NCBI GenBank assembly: GCA_910587785.1
Contig: CAJUOA010000047.1
Location: forward strand, 1-23,496
Direction: 5' to 3'
DNA from: an uncultured Oscillospiraceae bacterium
GTDB lineage: Bacteria; Bacillota; Clostridia; Oscillospirales; Oscillospiraceae
DNA length: 23,496 nt
Shown here: positions 1-7,569 of the stretch, in pieces
Layout of the letters: each line of letters begins with the position of its first letter
Numbering within the stretch: position 1 is the stretch's first letter
Notes under the pieces: generated by a model
Told to the model about the DNA's origin: nothing
Database searches by the model: none
What the model saw: the letters and a program-made list of their open reading frames with translations, nothing else
Position numbers and translations under genes: made by a program

Positions 1-1
1 G

Positions 2-1204
2 GTGACGGGCTATGACATCATCTTCTTCTGGGTGGCCCGGATGATCTTCTCCGGCTGTGAGCAGATGAAGAAGCCCCCCTTTCAAAAGGTCCTCATCCAC
101 GGCCTGGTCCGGGACAGCAAGGGCCGGAAGATGTCGAAGTCCCTGGGCAACGGCATCGACCCCCTGGAGATCGCCGGCAAGTACGGCGCGGACGCCCTGC
201 GCTTCAACCTCATCACCGGCAACAGCCCCGGCAACGATATGCGCTTCTACGAGGAGAAGTGCGAGGCCATGCGCAACTTCGCCAACAAGATCTGGAATGC
301 CAGCCGCTTTGTGCTCATGAACCTGACCATCGGCGAGGTCCAGCTCCCGGAGAAGCTGGAGCTGGAGGACAAGTGGGTCCTCTCCAAGCTCAACACCCTC
401 ATCAGGGAGGTCACCGAGAACCTGGACGCCTACGAGCTGGGCGTGGCCTCCGCCAAGGTCTACGACTTCATTTGGGACACCTACTGCGACTGGTATATCG
501 AGCTGACCAAGGGCCGGATGCAGTCCGAGGGCGCTCAGCGGGCCCAGAACGTGCTCTGCTACGTGCTCATAGCGCTTCTCAAACTCCTGCACCCCTTCAT
601 GCCTTTCATCACCGAGGAGATCTACCAGGCCCTGCCCCATGTCTCCGGCGAGGAGAGCGATTTCCTCATGTGTACCGCTTGGCCGGTGTATAGCGAACGC
701 CTGTCCTTCCCCGCCGAGGAGGAGGCCATGGAGCTGATTATGGACGCCATCCGGGCCATCCGGGCCCGCCGGGCGGAGATGAACGTCTCCCCGAGCCGGA
801 AGGTCCAGCTGACCATCGCCGCGGCCCGGCAGGACGTCTTCACCGCCGGAGCCCCCTTCTTCCAGCGCCTCGCCTCCGCAAGCGAGGTCCATGTGGTCCC
901 CGCCGCCCAGGCCGGGAGCAGTGCCGACATGCAGAAAAAAGGCATGGTGGAGGTCATCACCCACGCCGCACGGGTCTTTCTGCCTCTCGCGGAGCTGGTG
1001 GACCTCCAGCAGGAGCGGGAGCGCATCGCCAAGGAGAAGGCCAAGGCCGAGGGCCACCTCAAGGGCATCGAGGCGAAGCTGTCGAACGAGGCCTTCACCT
1101 CCAAGGCCCCCGCCCACATCGTCCAGAACCAGCGGGAGCAGGCGGAGAAGCTCCGCTCCCTCATCGCCCAGCTGGAGCAGTCCGCCGCCGCGCTGGGAGA
1201 ATAA
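2..1204 (+). CDS. valS: Valyl-tRNA synthetase, C-terminal part (5' end outside window)
   Basis: Class I aminoacyl-tRNA synthetase that charges tRNA-Val in the cytoplasm. The 400 visible residues begin inside the catalytic domain (TGYDIIFFWVARM, typical of the Val/Ile/Leu group). The KMSKS ATP-binding signature follows at about residues 43-47 (GRKMSKSLGN), then the alpha-helical anticodon-binding domain. At the end is a Lys/Glu-rich coiled-coil arm (about residues 333-395), which is characteristic of ValRS and absent from IleRS and LeuRS. Full-length family members are near 880 residues, so roughly half is missing at the left edge. The GTG at position 2 is internal and is not the real start. 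The gene is followed directly by a hairpin terminator. Identification rests on motifs and the coiled-coil tail. Confidence 0.95.
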   Translation: MTGYDIIFFWVARMIFSGCEQMKKPPFQKVLIHGLVRDSKGRKMSKSLGNGIDPLEIAGKYGADALRFNLITGNSPGNDMRFYEEKCEAMRNFANKIWNASRFVLMNLTIGEVQLPEKLELEDKWVLSKLNTLIREVTENLDAYELGVASAKVYDFIWDTYCDWYIELTKGRMQSEGAQRAQNVLCYVLIALLKLLHPFMPFITEEIYQALPHVSGEESDFLMCTAWPVYSERLSFPAEEEAMELIMDAIRAIRARRAEMNVSPSRKVQLTIAAARQDVFTAGAPFFQRLASASEVHVVPAAQAGSSADMQKKGMVEVITHAARVFLPLAELVDLQQERERIAKEKAKAEGHLKGIEAKLSNEAFTSKAPAHIVQNQREQAEKLRSLIAQLEQSAAALGE

Positions 1205-1222
1205 CGCTCTTCCCTTCCGCGA

Positions 1223-1258
1223 AAAATGTCCCCGGGACCGCAGTCCCGGGGACATTTT
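1223..1258. terminator. Bidirectional intrinsic terminator between valS and beta-galactosidase
   Basis: A perfect 16-bp inverted repeat (arms 1223-1238 and 1243-1258) with a 4-base loop CGCA. The arms begin AAAATGTCCCC and end GGGGACATTTT, so a T-rich tail follows the stem on both strands. It lies 18 bases after the valS stop and 10 bases after the stop of the convergent beta-galactosidase gene, so it can end transcription from both sides. Confidence 0.93.
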
Positions 1259-1268
1259 CTATACTATA

Positions 1269-4046
1269 TCAGTTGAGCTCCACCTGGAAGGAGAACGCGA
1301 TATCCTCCTCCGCCGAGACATGGTAAGCCGCCTCCACGTCGGTGCGCCAGCTGTCGATGCCGCCGACGCCCCGCATAGCGCCGCACACCGTCACCACTGT
1401 GCGCACCGGAACGGGAAGCTCCTCCGGGTGCATCGCGGCCTCCAGCTGCTGGGGCGTATAGGGGACGGCGGAGAAGGCGAAGGGGCTCTCCCCCATCCGC
1501 AGGCCCAGCGTCCCGCCGCCGGTGAGGTCCAGCCGCACCGCCCGGGTGTCCACATGGCAGCCGCACTCCTGGGGCACCAGGTAGGCGGGCACATGGGGGG
1601 CCTCCTGGTGCCATCCGTAGACGCCGCCCTTCTTCCGGTCTGGGTACGTCTCCCCGGAGAGGCCCAGCCACCGGGTCCGCTCCACGGGCGCCGGTGTCTC
1701 GAATCTCAGGCCGAAGAGCGGGAGCTGGGGGCGTCCGGCCCCGCCCTGATAGCGGGCGGTGACGGTCATGCGGCCCGTGCTCTCCACCCGGTAGAGGACC
1801 TCTGTCTCCAGTCCCGGCATGGCGGGAGAGGTGTAGACGTACCGGACGCAGACGGCATTGGGTCCCTCCTCCAGGATCCGGGTATCGCTGCACCTCTGCC
1901 AGGCGTCCGCGGCGGACCACACGGCGCTCTTCCAGGCGAAGCCGCAGCCCATGTCATTTTCCGTGGGAGCCCGCCAGTAAGCCGGACGGGGGGCCCTCCA
2001 CAGCCACTCCCTGCCCCCGGAAACCAGGGACACCGGCCCGCCGTGCTCGTGGGAGAAAAGGACCTCGAAGCCCTCCCCCTTCACGCCCAGGGCCCCGTCC
2101 CCGCGGACAACGCGCAGGGGCGACGTCCTCCCCCTGTCCGGCAGGCCCAGGTACGCCTCCGCACGGCGGTTGGCCGCGTCGTGCCGGGCCCGGGCCTCCG
2201 CTCCGGCGTACCAGTAGCGGACATCCTGCATGGCGGGCTTCTCCGCGCCGTCGGCAAAGACGATGCCGTTGGCGGAGAAGGCGTAGTCGCTCTGCCGCTC
2301 GCCGAAGTCGCCGCCGTAGCCCAAAACCCGGCGTCCGGCGCTGTCCACGCGCCAGAGGGCCTGGTCCATGTAGTCCCAGATGAACCCGCCCTGGTACTGG
2401 GGGAACTCCTCCTCCAGACGGATATAGCTCTCCATGCCGCCCAGGCTGTTGCCCATGTCGTGCATGTACTCGCAGAGGAGGAAGGGCTTCTCCGGCCTGC
2501 CCTCCAGGTAGGCCCGGATGGCCTCCGGGGAGGCGTACATGCGGCTCTCCACGTCGGTACAGCCATCGAAGCCGGGGCAGTTTTTCACGCCCTCGTAGTG
2601 GACCACCCGGCTGGGGTCGTTCTGCCGGAAAAAGTTTGCCATGGCGAGGATGTCCTCCCCGGCGTAGGCCTCGTTGCCGCAGGACCAGAAGAGGATGGCC
2701 GGATGGTTCTTGTCCCGCTCGAACATACTGCGGGCCCGGTCCACGACGCACTCCTTCCACTCCGGCAGACTCCCGGGCACATTCCAATCCGGGTAGATGC
2801 CCCCCAGCCGCTGCCAGGACCCGTGGCTCTCCAGGTTGGCCTCGTCCATGACGTAGATGCCGTTTTTGTCGCAGAGGCCATACCAGTCCGTCTGGTCCGG
2901 GTAGTGGCAGGTGCGGACGGCGTTGATGTTGTTTCTCCGGAAGGTATCCATGGCGGCGGCCATATCGGCCATGCCGATGGCCCGGCCGGTGTCCGGGTTC
3001 CACTCGTGGCGGTTCACCCCCCGGAGGACCAGGCGCTCCCCGTTGAGGAGGAGCAGGCCGTCTCTCAGCTCGAAGCGCCGGAAGCCCGTGTCATAGGGCA
3101 CCACCTCTGTCACACGCCCGTCCGCAGCGGAGACCGTCAGGGTCACCCGGTAGAGGGCGGGGTCCTCGTGCCGCCAGGGGCGGACGTTCTCGAACCGCAG
3201 AGGACAGCTGACAAGGTATTTCCCTTCACTGCTGAGGTCCAGCAAGCCGTCGAAGAGGTTTGCGCCGTCCGGGGCCTCCACCCGGCATTGGACCGACGCC
3301 CCCGCCGTCTCACCCTCCAGAAGGAGGCGGGCGGAGAGGGTCCCGGCGGCATTGCCCTCCTCCAGCCCCGCCTGGAGCCAGAGGTCCGCCAGGTGGGCCT
3401 CTGGCTTGGCGTACAGGAACACGGACCGGAACAAGCCGCTGAAACGGAAGAAATCCTGGTCCTCGATCCAGGCGGCGCTGGAGCGCTTGTAGACCTCCAC
3501 GCACAGCCGGTTGCCGGTCTCGCGGATATAGGGGGTCAGGTCGAAGTCCGAGGGGGTGAAGCTGTCCTCGGCATAGCCTGCGAAATGGCCGTTGATCCAT
3601 ACATAGACGGCCTGCTCCGCCCCCTGGAAGCTGACGCACACCCGCTTGCCCCGCAGGCCCTCGTCCAGGTCGAACTCCCGGACGTAGCTGCCCACGGGGT
3701 CATCGTCCAGGTCCACCTGGGGAGGGCGGAGCTCACTGCGGCCGTCCCAGGGGTAGAGGGTATTGATATACTGGAGCTGTCCATAGCCCTGGGTCTCCAT
3801 GTGGCCGGGGACCAGGATGACGCCGAAGGCGCTGTCGTCAAAGCCCTCCTGCCAAAAGTCCGCCGGACGCTCTGCCGGGGCCTTGCTCCAGCGGAAACGC
3901 CACTGCCCGTCCAGGCTCTGCCGTAGGGAGGTGGAGCCTGCGCGGACTTCCTCTGCCGAGGCGTAGCAGACGTGGTCGGAGTGGGCGTCCAGGCGGTTGA
4001 CCTGGAACACGGTGGGGTCAGATAGCCATTTGAGTTGTGCCTGCAT
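1269..4046 (-). CDS. lacZ: Beta-galactosidase, glycoside hydrolase family 2 (LacZ type)
   Basis: Cytoplasmic enzyme (no signal peptide) of 925 residues, predicted to hydrolyse terminal beta-galactosides such as lactose. Domain order is that of GH2: an N-terminal sugar-binding jelly roll (about 40-215), an immunoglobulin-like domain (about 220-330), the TIM barrel (about 335-620) and a C-terminal beta domain. Family motifs are clear: GVNRHEWNPDTGR near 343, acid/base Glu459 in SCGNEA, and nucleophile Glu526 in LCEYMHDMGNSLGG. It is somewhat shorter than E. coli LacZ (1023). The ATG at 4046 is preceded by AAGGAG at good spacing. No sugar transporter or regulator adjoins it, so the true substrate is open; galactoside specificity is inferred from the LacZ-like motifs. 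The long open frames antisense to it are shadows caused by high GC. Confidence 0.93.
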   Translation of the reverse strand: MQAQLKWLSDPTVFQVNRLDAHSDHVCYASAEEVRAGSTSLRQSLDGQWRFRWSKAPAERPADFWQEGFDDSAFGVILVPGHMETQGYGQLQYINTLYPWDGRSELRPPQVDLDDDPVGSYVREFDLDEGLRGKRVCVSFQGAEQAVYVWINGHFAGYAEDSFTPSDFDLTPYIRETGNRLCVEVYKRSSAAWIEDQDFFRFSGLFRSVFLYAKPEAHLADLWLQAGLEEGNAAGTLSARLLLEGETAGASVQCRVEAPDGANLFDGLLDLSSEGKYLVSCPLRFENVRPWRHEDPALYRVTLTVSAADGRVTEVVPYDTGFRRFELRDGLLLLNGERLVLRGVNRHEWNPDTGRAIGMADMAAAMDTFRRNNINAVRTCHYPDQTDWYGLCDKNGIYVMDEANLESHGSWQRLGGIYPDWNVPGSLPEWKECVVDRARSMFERDKNHPAILFWSCGNEAYAGEDILAMANFFRQNDPSRVVHYEGVKNCPGFDGCTDVESRMYASPEAIRAYLEGRPEKPFLLCEYMHDMGNSLGGMESYIRLEEEFPQYQGGFIWDYMDQALWRVDSAGRRVLGYGGDFGERQSDYAFSANGIVFADGAEKPAMQDVRYWYAGAEARARHDAANRRAEAYLGLPDRGRTSPLRVVRGDGALGVKGEGFEVLFSHEHGGPVSLVSGGREWLWRAPRPAYWRAPTENDMGCGFAWKSAVWSAADAWQRCSDTRILEEGPNAVCVRYVYTSPAMPGLETEVLYRVESTGRMTVTARYQGGAGRPQLPLFGLRFETPAPVERTRWLGLSGETYPDRKKGGVYGWHQEAPHVPAYLVPQECGCHVDTRAVRLDLTGGGTLGLRMGESPFAFSAVPYTPQQLEAAMHPEELPVPVRTVVTVCGAMRGVGGIDSWRTDVEAAYHVSAEEDIAFSFQVELN

Positions 4047-4092
4047 AGTCGTTTCTCCTTCTGTCCTGTGATCTGCCGGGGATATCTTCCCT

Positions 4093-4098
4093 ATTTTA
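4093..4098 (-). promoter_or_regulatory. Possible extended -10 element for beta-galactosidase
   Basis: On the minus strand TAAAAT is preceded by TGG, giving an extended -10 (TGnTAAAAT) about 47 bases before the lacZ start. The -35 region is poor, so this is a weak call. It would give a leader of roughly 40 bases. Confidence 0.4.
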
Positions 4099-4150
4099 CC
4101 ACATCCTGCCCGGAATAGAAAGAGGGCGGAAGGAGAAATTTCGCGGGCGC

Positions 4151-4426
4151 TCAGACCCGGAGGTCGATGACCGGGGTATCATCAGGCCGCCACCAGTGGC
4201 CGCTGTTCACCCGGAGGCTCTCCAGAAACCCGTTGAACGCCTGGGCCCTGCTGCCGGTGAACTGCAAGAGCGTGGACGCGAGATACTTGTCCACGCCGTC
4301 CACGTCGAAGAGGAAGTCCGTGCTGACGCGGTGCTCCTTGCCGCTGGCGTCCCGGTAGGAGGCCCAGGTGGTGGCGGAGGTGTCCTTGGTGGGGTCGAAG
4401 GGGGCGCGGTGGACCGTCTGCTCCAC
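4151..4426 (-). CDS. Short hypothetical protein, possibly a gene remnant
   Basis: A 91-residue reading frame starting at GTG, of unrecognised family. It has a normal soluble composition (contains FLFDVDGVDKYL and ends HWWRPDDTPVIDLRV), and its codon use looks like real coding sequence rather than a shadow. The start is uncertain. The frame is open upstream to a TAA near 4469 without any ATG, and the purine-rich stretch before the GTG (GAAAGAGAG) abuts it too closely for an ideal ribosome binding site. This could be a short gene, a protein with a non-ATG start a few codons earlier, or the 3' remnant of a longer gene. It lies 104 bases upstream of lacZ on the same strand. No function is proposed. 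Confidence 0.5.
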   Translation of the reverse strand: MEQTVHRAPFDPTKDTSATTWASYRDASGKEHRVSTDFLFDVDGVDKYLASTLLQFTGSRAQAFNGFLESLRVNSGHWWRPDDTPVIDLRV

Positions 4427-4544
4427 CTCTCTTTCCAGCGGTACCGGTCCACTGTGTTATATAAACTATCGACATATGGGATGGAAAATTAAGGGACACT
4501 TGATTTTATCGGAAAAACATGGGCGAGATGATGTGATCTCCCTC

Positions 4545-4573
4545 TTGCCTTTTCCCCCAAAACCTGCTATAAT
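4545..4573 (+). promoter_or_regulatory. Sigma-A type promoter for the HExxH/zinc-ribbon gene
   Basis: TTGCCT at 4545-4550 and a perfect TATAAT at 4568-4573, with exactly 17 bases between them. The expected transcription start is near 4580, about 35 bases before the ATG at 4615. Among the clearest promoters in the window. Confidence 0.85.
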
Positions 4574-4614
4574 GACCCTACCGAGATTTTCCAATCATAA
4601 TTGAGGTGATGGCT

Positions 4615-5286
4615 ATGTTCGGCATGATCTCCATGCAGAATTCCTATTACAACCCCTACCAGATGTACCGCGCCGCCCAGGCCCAGGCTCCCCAGCAGGC
4701 GGCGGTATATGCCGCCCGCCGCGCCGCCCAGCCGGAGACGCCGGTCCAGCCGGTGCGGCCGTCCTCCCCTGTCAGCGGCGAGGACACCGCCCCCGTCCGC
4801 CTGGGCCCCGTAATTCGAGAGGGCGCGGACCCGGCGGAGATGGCCGTGCGGATGCGCATCCGCTATGACGGGGAGGACGAGCCCTCCGTCCCGGTGGACG
4901 AGGATGCGTCCCAGGGCGTCGAGGGGGCGCAGAAGGCCCTGGAGGAGGGTAAGTGCGAGACCTGCGAGAAGCGCAAGTATCAGGACGGGTCCGACGACAT
5001 GGGCGTCTCCTTCCAGACCCCCACCCGCGTGGACCCGGACCAGGCGGCCTCCGCCGTCCGGGGGCATGAGATGGAGCATGTGGTCCGGGAGCAGGCCAAG
5101 GCCCAGCGGGAGGACCGCAAGGTGGTCAGTCAGTCCGTGACCCTGCACACCGCCATCTGCCCGGAGTGCGGTAAGACCTACATCTCCGGCGGCACCACCC
5201 GTACCACCACCGCCGCCAATACCAAGGCGGAAGCTCCCGCCAATGAGCCGGAAGAGGCCCGTCTCCCCTTCGACGTGAAAGCATAA
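4615..5286 (+). CDS. Small putative metalloprotein with HExxH motif and zinc-ribbon cysteines (SprA-related-like)
   Basis: A 223-residue protein. The first ~60 residues are low-complexity, rich in Ala, Gln and Pro, starting with a Tyr/Asn-rich stretch. The conserved-looking core has a CETC pair (Cys114, Cys117), then KYQDGSDD and VSFQTPTRV, then HEMEHV (His151, Glu152, His155), and a CPEC pair (Cys182, Cys185) before a Thr-rich tail. HExxH is the zinc motif of gluzincin/metzincin peptidases, and the paired CxxC motifs can form a second zinc site. The layout recalls the SprA-related putative metallopeptidase family, but that link is from memory and no substrate is known. No signal peptide or membrane helix is seen. 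The ATG at 4615 is chosen over the upstream GTG (4606) and ATG (4609) because the near-perfect Shine-Dalgarno GAGGTGAT (4603-4610) covers those. Monocistronic: own promoter and terminator. Confidence 0.8.
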   Translation: MFGMISMQNSYYNPYQMYRAAQAQAPQQAAVYAARRAAQPETPVQPVRPSSPVSGEDTAPVRLGPVIREGADPAEMAVRMRIRYDGEDEPSVPVDEDASQGVEGAQKALEEGKCETCEKRKYQDGSDDMGVSFQTPTRVDPDQAASAVRGHEMEHVVREQAKAQREDRKVVSQSVTLHTAICPECGKTYISGGTTRTTTAANTKAEAPANEPEEARLPFDVKA

Positions 5287-5294
5287 GAGAATCA

Positions 5295-5339
5295 AAAAAG
5301 ACGCAGGCACCAGAAGCTTTCTGATACCTGCGTCTTTTT
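5295..5339. terminator. Bidirectional intrinsic terminator
   Basis: A 13-bp perfect stem (AAAAAGACGCAGG at 5295-5307 with CCTGCGTCTTTTT at 5327-5339) around an imperfectly paired interior (CAGAAGCTTTCTG). The A-tract on the left and T-tract on the right make it usable on both strands. It serves the HExxH gene (+) and the convergent histidine kinase (-). Confidence 0.9.
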
Positions 5340-5349
5340 CACCCCATGA

Positions 5350-5367
5350 GCAAGGCGTCAGCCTTGC
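5350..5367. repeat. Short intergenic hairpin
   Basis: GCAAGGC (5350-5356), loop GTCA, GCCTTGC (5361-5367). A 7-bp perfect stem between the bidirectional terminator and the large A/T-rich palindrome, with no coding role visible. Confidence 0.6.
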
Positions 5368-5392
5368 GGACAAAAAGTTTTTTTCTTTTTTG

Positions 5393-5430
5393 CTACTTTT
5401 TTCTTTTTGTACACAAAAAGAAAAAAGTAG
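5393..5430. repeat. 18-bp perfect A/T-rich inverted repeat
   Basis: Arms 5393-5410 and 5413-5430 are exact reverse complements separated by only AC. The arms begin CTACTTTTTT and end AAAAAAGTAG. It sits 2 bases from the stop codon of the histidine kinase. Its CTAC-T-run / A-run-GTAG design resembles hairpin 1 of the dispersed structured repeat (10728-10757, 13156-13185, 23405-23434), so it may be a degenerate relative. A terminator role for the kinase operon is possible, but no classical T-tail follows it on that strand. Confidence 0.7.
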
Positions 5431-5432
5431 AT

Positions 5433-6320
5433 TCATGGAAATCTCACCCGCACGCAGAGGATCTCATCCTCACAGGAGGCGGTGACGGCGCCGCCCATCT
5501 CCTCCGCCAAGTGCCGCGCGATGGCGAGCCCCAACCCCGTGGAGCCCTGTCCGGTCTCCACGGTGAAATAGCGGTCAAAGAGCTTCTCCGCCAAGATGGG
5601 CGTTATGCCCGGGGCGGAGTTGGTGAAGGTAACGACGCCGTCCTCCGTCAGCGCCGCACGCAGGTCCCCGGCGCTGTACTTGACGGCGTTGGAGAGGATA
5701 TTCCCAAAAATTCGGCTCAGGGCGGCGCTGTCCAGACGCCGCACCACCTGCCTCTCCGGCATGGAGACCTCCGGCGTAATGCCCCGGCGGGTCAGCACGG
5801 CGTACCAGGCGGCGAGGCTCTCCTCCAGCGCCCGGTTCAGGCACACGTCCCCCACCGGCCCGGGGGCCTCCGGGGAGCGGCCCATAGAGTAGCGGAAAAA
5901 GGAGTCCGTAAGCTCCGCCAAGTGGTCCGTCCGCTCCCGGACAAGGGTCAGATAGCGCTCCGCCGCCGGGCTCTTCTCCTCCCGCTCCAGGAGGTCCAGA
6001 TACCCGGAGATGGCCGTCAGAGGTGTGCGCAGGTCGTGGCTCACAGCCCGCACCGCCTCCTTGAGGGTCCGGTCCCCGGCCTGACAGCGCCAGCGCTCCT
6101 GCCGCAGGAGGCGGAGCTGTCCATTGAGGGACGCGGCAAGGGAACGCATGGCACGGTCCCGGCTGGGGATGGAGAGGAGGGTGTTGGTGTCCTCCTCCAG
6201 GCGCAGGGCCATGCCCCGCTTCAGCTCCCGGGCCGAGCGGCGCATGAGCGCCACCTTCCAGACCAGAAGGAGCACCGTCCAGGCGAGGACGGCGCTCAAA
6301 AGGGCGAAAACATATACCAT
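5433..6320 (-). CDS. Membrane-anchored sensor histidine kinase
   Basis: A 295-residue two-component kinase. It has one N-terminal membrane helix (about 2-22) and essentially no extracellular loop, then a HAMP-like/coiled linker. The H-box has phospho-acceptor His95 (AVSHDLRTPLTAISGYLDLL), followed by an ATPase domain with N-box (IFGNILSNAVKYS, about 204-216) and G2 box (GSTGLGLAIARHL, about 259-271). The usual DxGxG (G1) box is replaced by FTNSAPGI near 232-239, as in some kinases of this type. The start ATG at 6320 has GAGGGGAG upstream, and the longer open frame beyond it only overlaps the preceding gene. It lies 16 bases after the TrhP-like gene, so it is probably last in the mltG operon. 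No response regulator adjoins it. The signal is unknown; lack of a sensor domain suggests a membrane or intramembrane cue. Confidence 0.9.
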   Translation of the reverse strand: MVYVFALLSAVLAWTVLLLVWKVALMRRSARELKRGMALRLEEDTNTLLSIPSRDRAMRSLAASLNGQLRLLRQERWRCQAGDRTLKEAVRAVSHDLRTPLTAISGYLDLLEREEKSPAAERYLTLVRERTDHLAELTDSFFRYSMGRSPEAPGPVGDVCLNRALEESLAAWYAVLTRRGITPEVSMPERQVVRRLDSAALSRIFGNILSNAVKYSAGDLRAALTEDGVVTFTNSAPGITPILAEKLFDRYFTVETGQGSTGLGLAIARHLAEEMGGAVTASCEDEILCVRVRFP

Positions 6321-6336
6321 ACCGGGCGCGCTCCCC

Positions 6337-7566
6337 TCACGACTTGGCAGAGAGGTCCCGGGCGATGCGCAGAATGCTGTATGGCGGCACCGGACGGGGA
6401 AGCTGCATCTTGAAGACCATCTGCGGGTTCTTCGGCTCGGTAAGCGGCGCTCCCTCCGCGTCCTCCATGACAGGTGCGGGGAAGGCGAAGGGCTCCACGT
6501 CCGGCCCCACCAGCTCCACCTCGTCCCCGGCGGAAAATTTGTTGCGCAGGGACAGGAGGGCCATGCCGTCCTCATCGCAAGCGGTGACAAGGGCGATCAC
6601 TTGCCACTCCCTGATATATCTCGCGTTCTCGTAGTACTGCCCCGGCTGTCCGAAGTAGAAGCCGGTGGAGTAGCGGCGGTGGCTGACGTGCTCCACCTCA
6701 TCCCGCCATACGGGGTCCAGGGGCTCCCCCGCCGCCGCCGCGTCGATGGCGTGGCGGTAGGCCCCGGTGACGATGGCGGCGTAGTAGGCGCTCTTGGCCC
6801 GGCCCTCGATCTTCAGACTGGTGAGCCCGGCGTCCATCAGCTCCCCGATATGGTCGATCATGCACATGTCCCGGGAGTTCATGATATAGGTCCCCCAGGC
6901 GTCCTCAAAGACCGGGAAAAACTCTCCGGGCCGCTTCTCCTCCATAAGGTAGTACTGATACCGGCAGGGCTGGGCGCAGGCCCCCCGGTTGCTGTCCCGC
7001 CCGGTCATGTAGTTGGAGAGCAGGCACCGTCCACTGTAGCTGACGCACATGGCGCCGTGGACGAAGGCCTCCAGCTCCAGGTCCGCCGGGGTCCGCTCCC
7101 GGATGGTCCGGATCTCCTCCAGGCTCAGCTCCCGGGCCAGGATCACCCGCTTGGCCCCCAGATCATACCATGCGGCGGCGCACTCATAGTTGGCCACGCT
7201 GACCTGGGTGGAGACGTGGCGCTCACAGCGGGGGGCGTAGCGCCCCGCCAGGGTGAAGGTCCCCAGGTCCGCCGCGATGAGGGCGTCCACCCCAGCGGCG
7301 TCCAGGAGCTCCAGCCACGCGGGCAGGCCCTCCATCTCCCCATTGCGGGGCATAGTGTTGACGGTCACATGGACCCGGACGCCGCGGCTGTGGGCAAAGC
7401 GGACCGCCCTGGGCAGCTCCTCGGGGGAGAAATTCCCCGCGAAGGAGCGCATCCCAAAGCTCTCGCCCGCCAGATAGACGGCGTCCGCGCCGTAGAGCAC
7501 TGCCATGTGCAGGCGCTCCATGTCCCCCGCCGGGGCAAGGAGCTCAGGTGTTCTTCTCTCTGCCAT
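6337..7566 (-). CDS. trhP: U32 family protein, probable tRNA uridine 5-hydroxylation protein (TrhP-like)
   Basis: A 409-residue U32 family protein. It carries the family signature from about 166 to 202: EAFVHGAMCVSYSGRC, then SNYMTGRDSNRG, then CAQPCR. Cys174, Cys181, Cys197 and Cys201 are candidates for an iron-sulfur site. Members historically called peptidases include YegQ/TrhP and B. subtilis YrrN/YrrO, which use prephenate to make 5-hydroxyuridine at the tRNA wobble base. The neighbourhood supports that role, because the gene follows mltG as yrrN/yrrO follow yrrL in Bacillus. Here the intervening methyltransferase gene (trmR/yrrM) and a second U32 copy are absent. The ATG at 7566 lies 3 bases after the mltG stop, with AGGAG inside the mltG end, so translation is probably coupled. 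U32 membership is certain; the TrhP assignment is an inference. Confidence 0.85.
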   Translation of the reverse strand: MAERRTPELLAPAGDMERLHMAVLYGADAVYLAGESFGMRSFAGNFSPEELPRAVRFAHSRGVRVHVTVNTMPRNGEMEGLPAWLELLDAAGVDALIAADLGTFTLAGRYAPRCERHVSTQVSVANYECAAAWYDLGAKRVILARELSLEEIRTIRERTPADLELEAFVHGAMCVSYSGRCLLSNYMTGRDSNRGACAQPCRYQYYLMEEKRPGEFFPVFEDAWGTYIMNSRDMCMIDHIGELMDAGLTSLKIEGRAKSAYYAAIVTGAYRHAIDAAAAGEPLDPVWRDEVEHVSHRRYSTGFYFGQPGQYYENARYIREWQVIALVTACDEDGMALLSLRNKFSAGDEVELVGPDVEPFAFPAPVMEDAEGAPLTEPKNPQMVFKMQLPRPVPPYSILRIARDLSAKS

Positions 7567-7569
7567 CGG

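Noticed and set aside
891..3926. 1011-residue open frame on the + strand
   Set aside because: It runs through the valS end, the terminator and most of lacZ on the opposite strand. It has low-complexity Arg/Pro/Ala/Val composition and no motifs, while the minus strand encodes a full GH2 enzyme. A GC-driven shadow.
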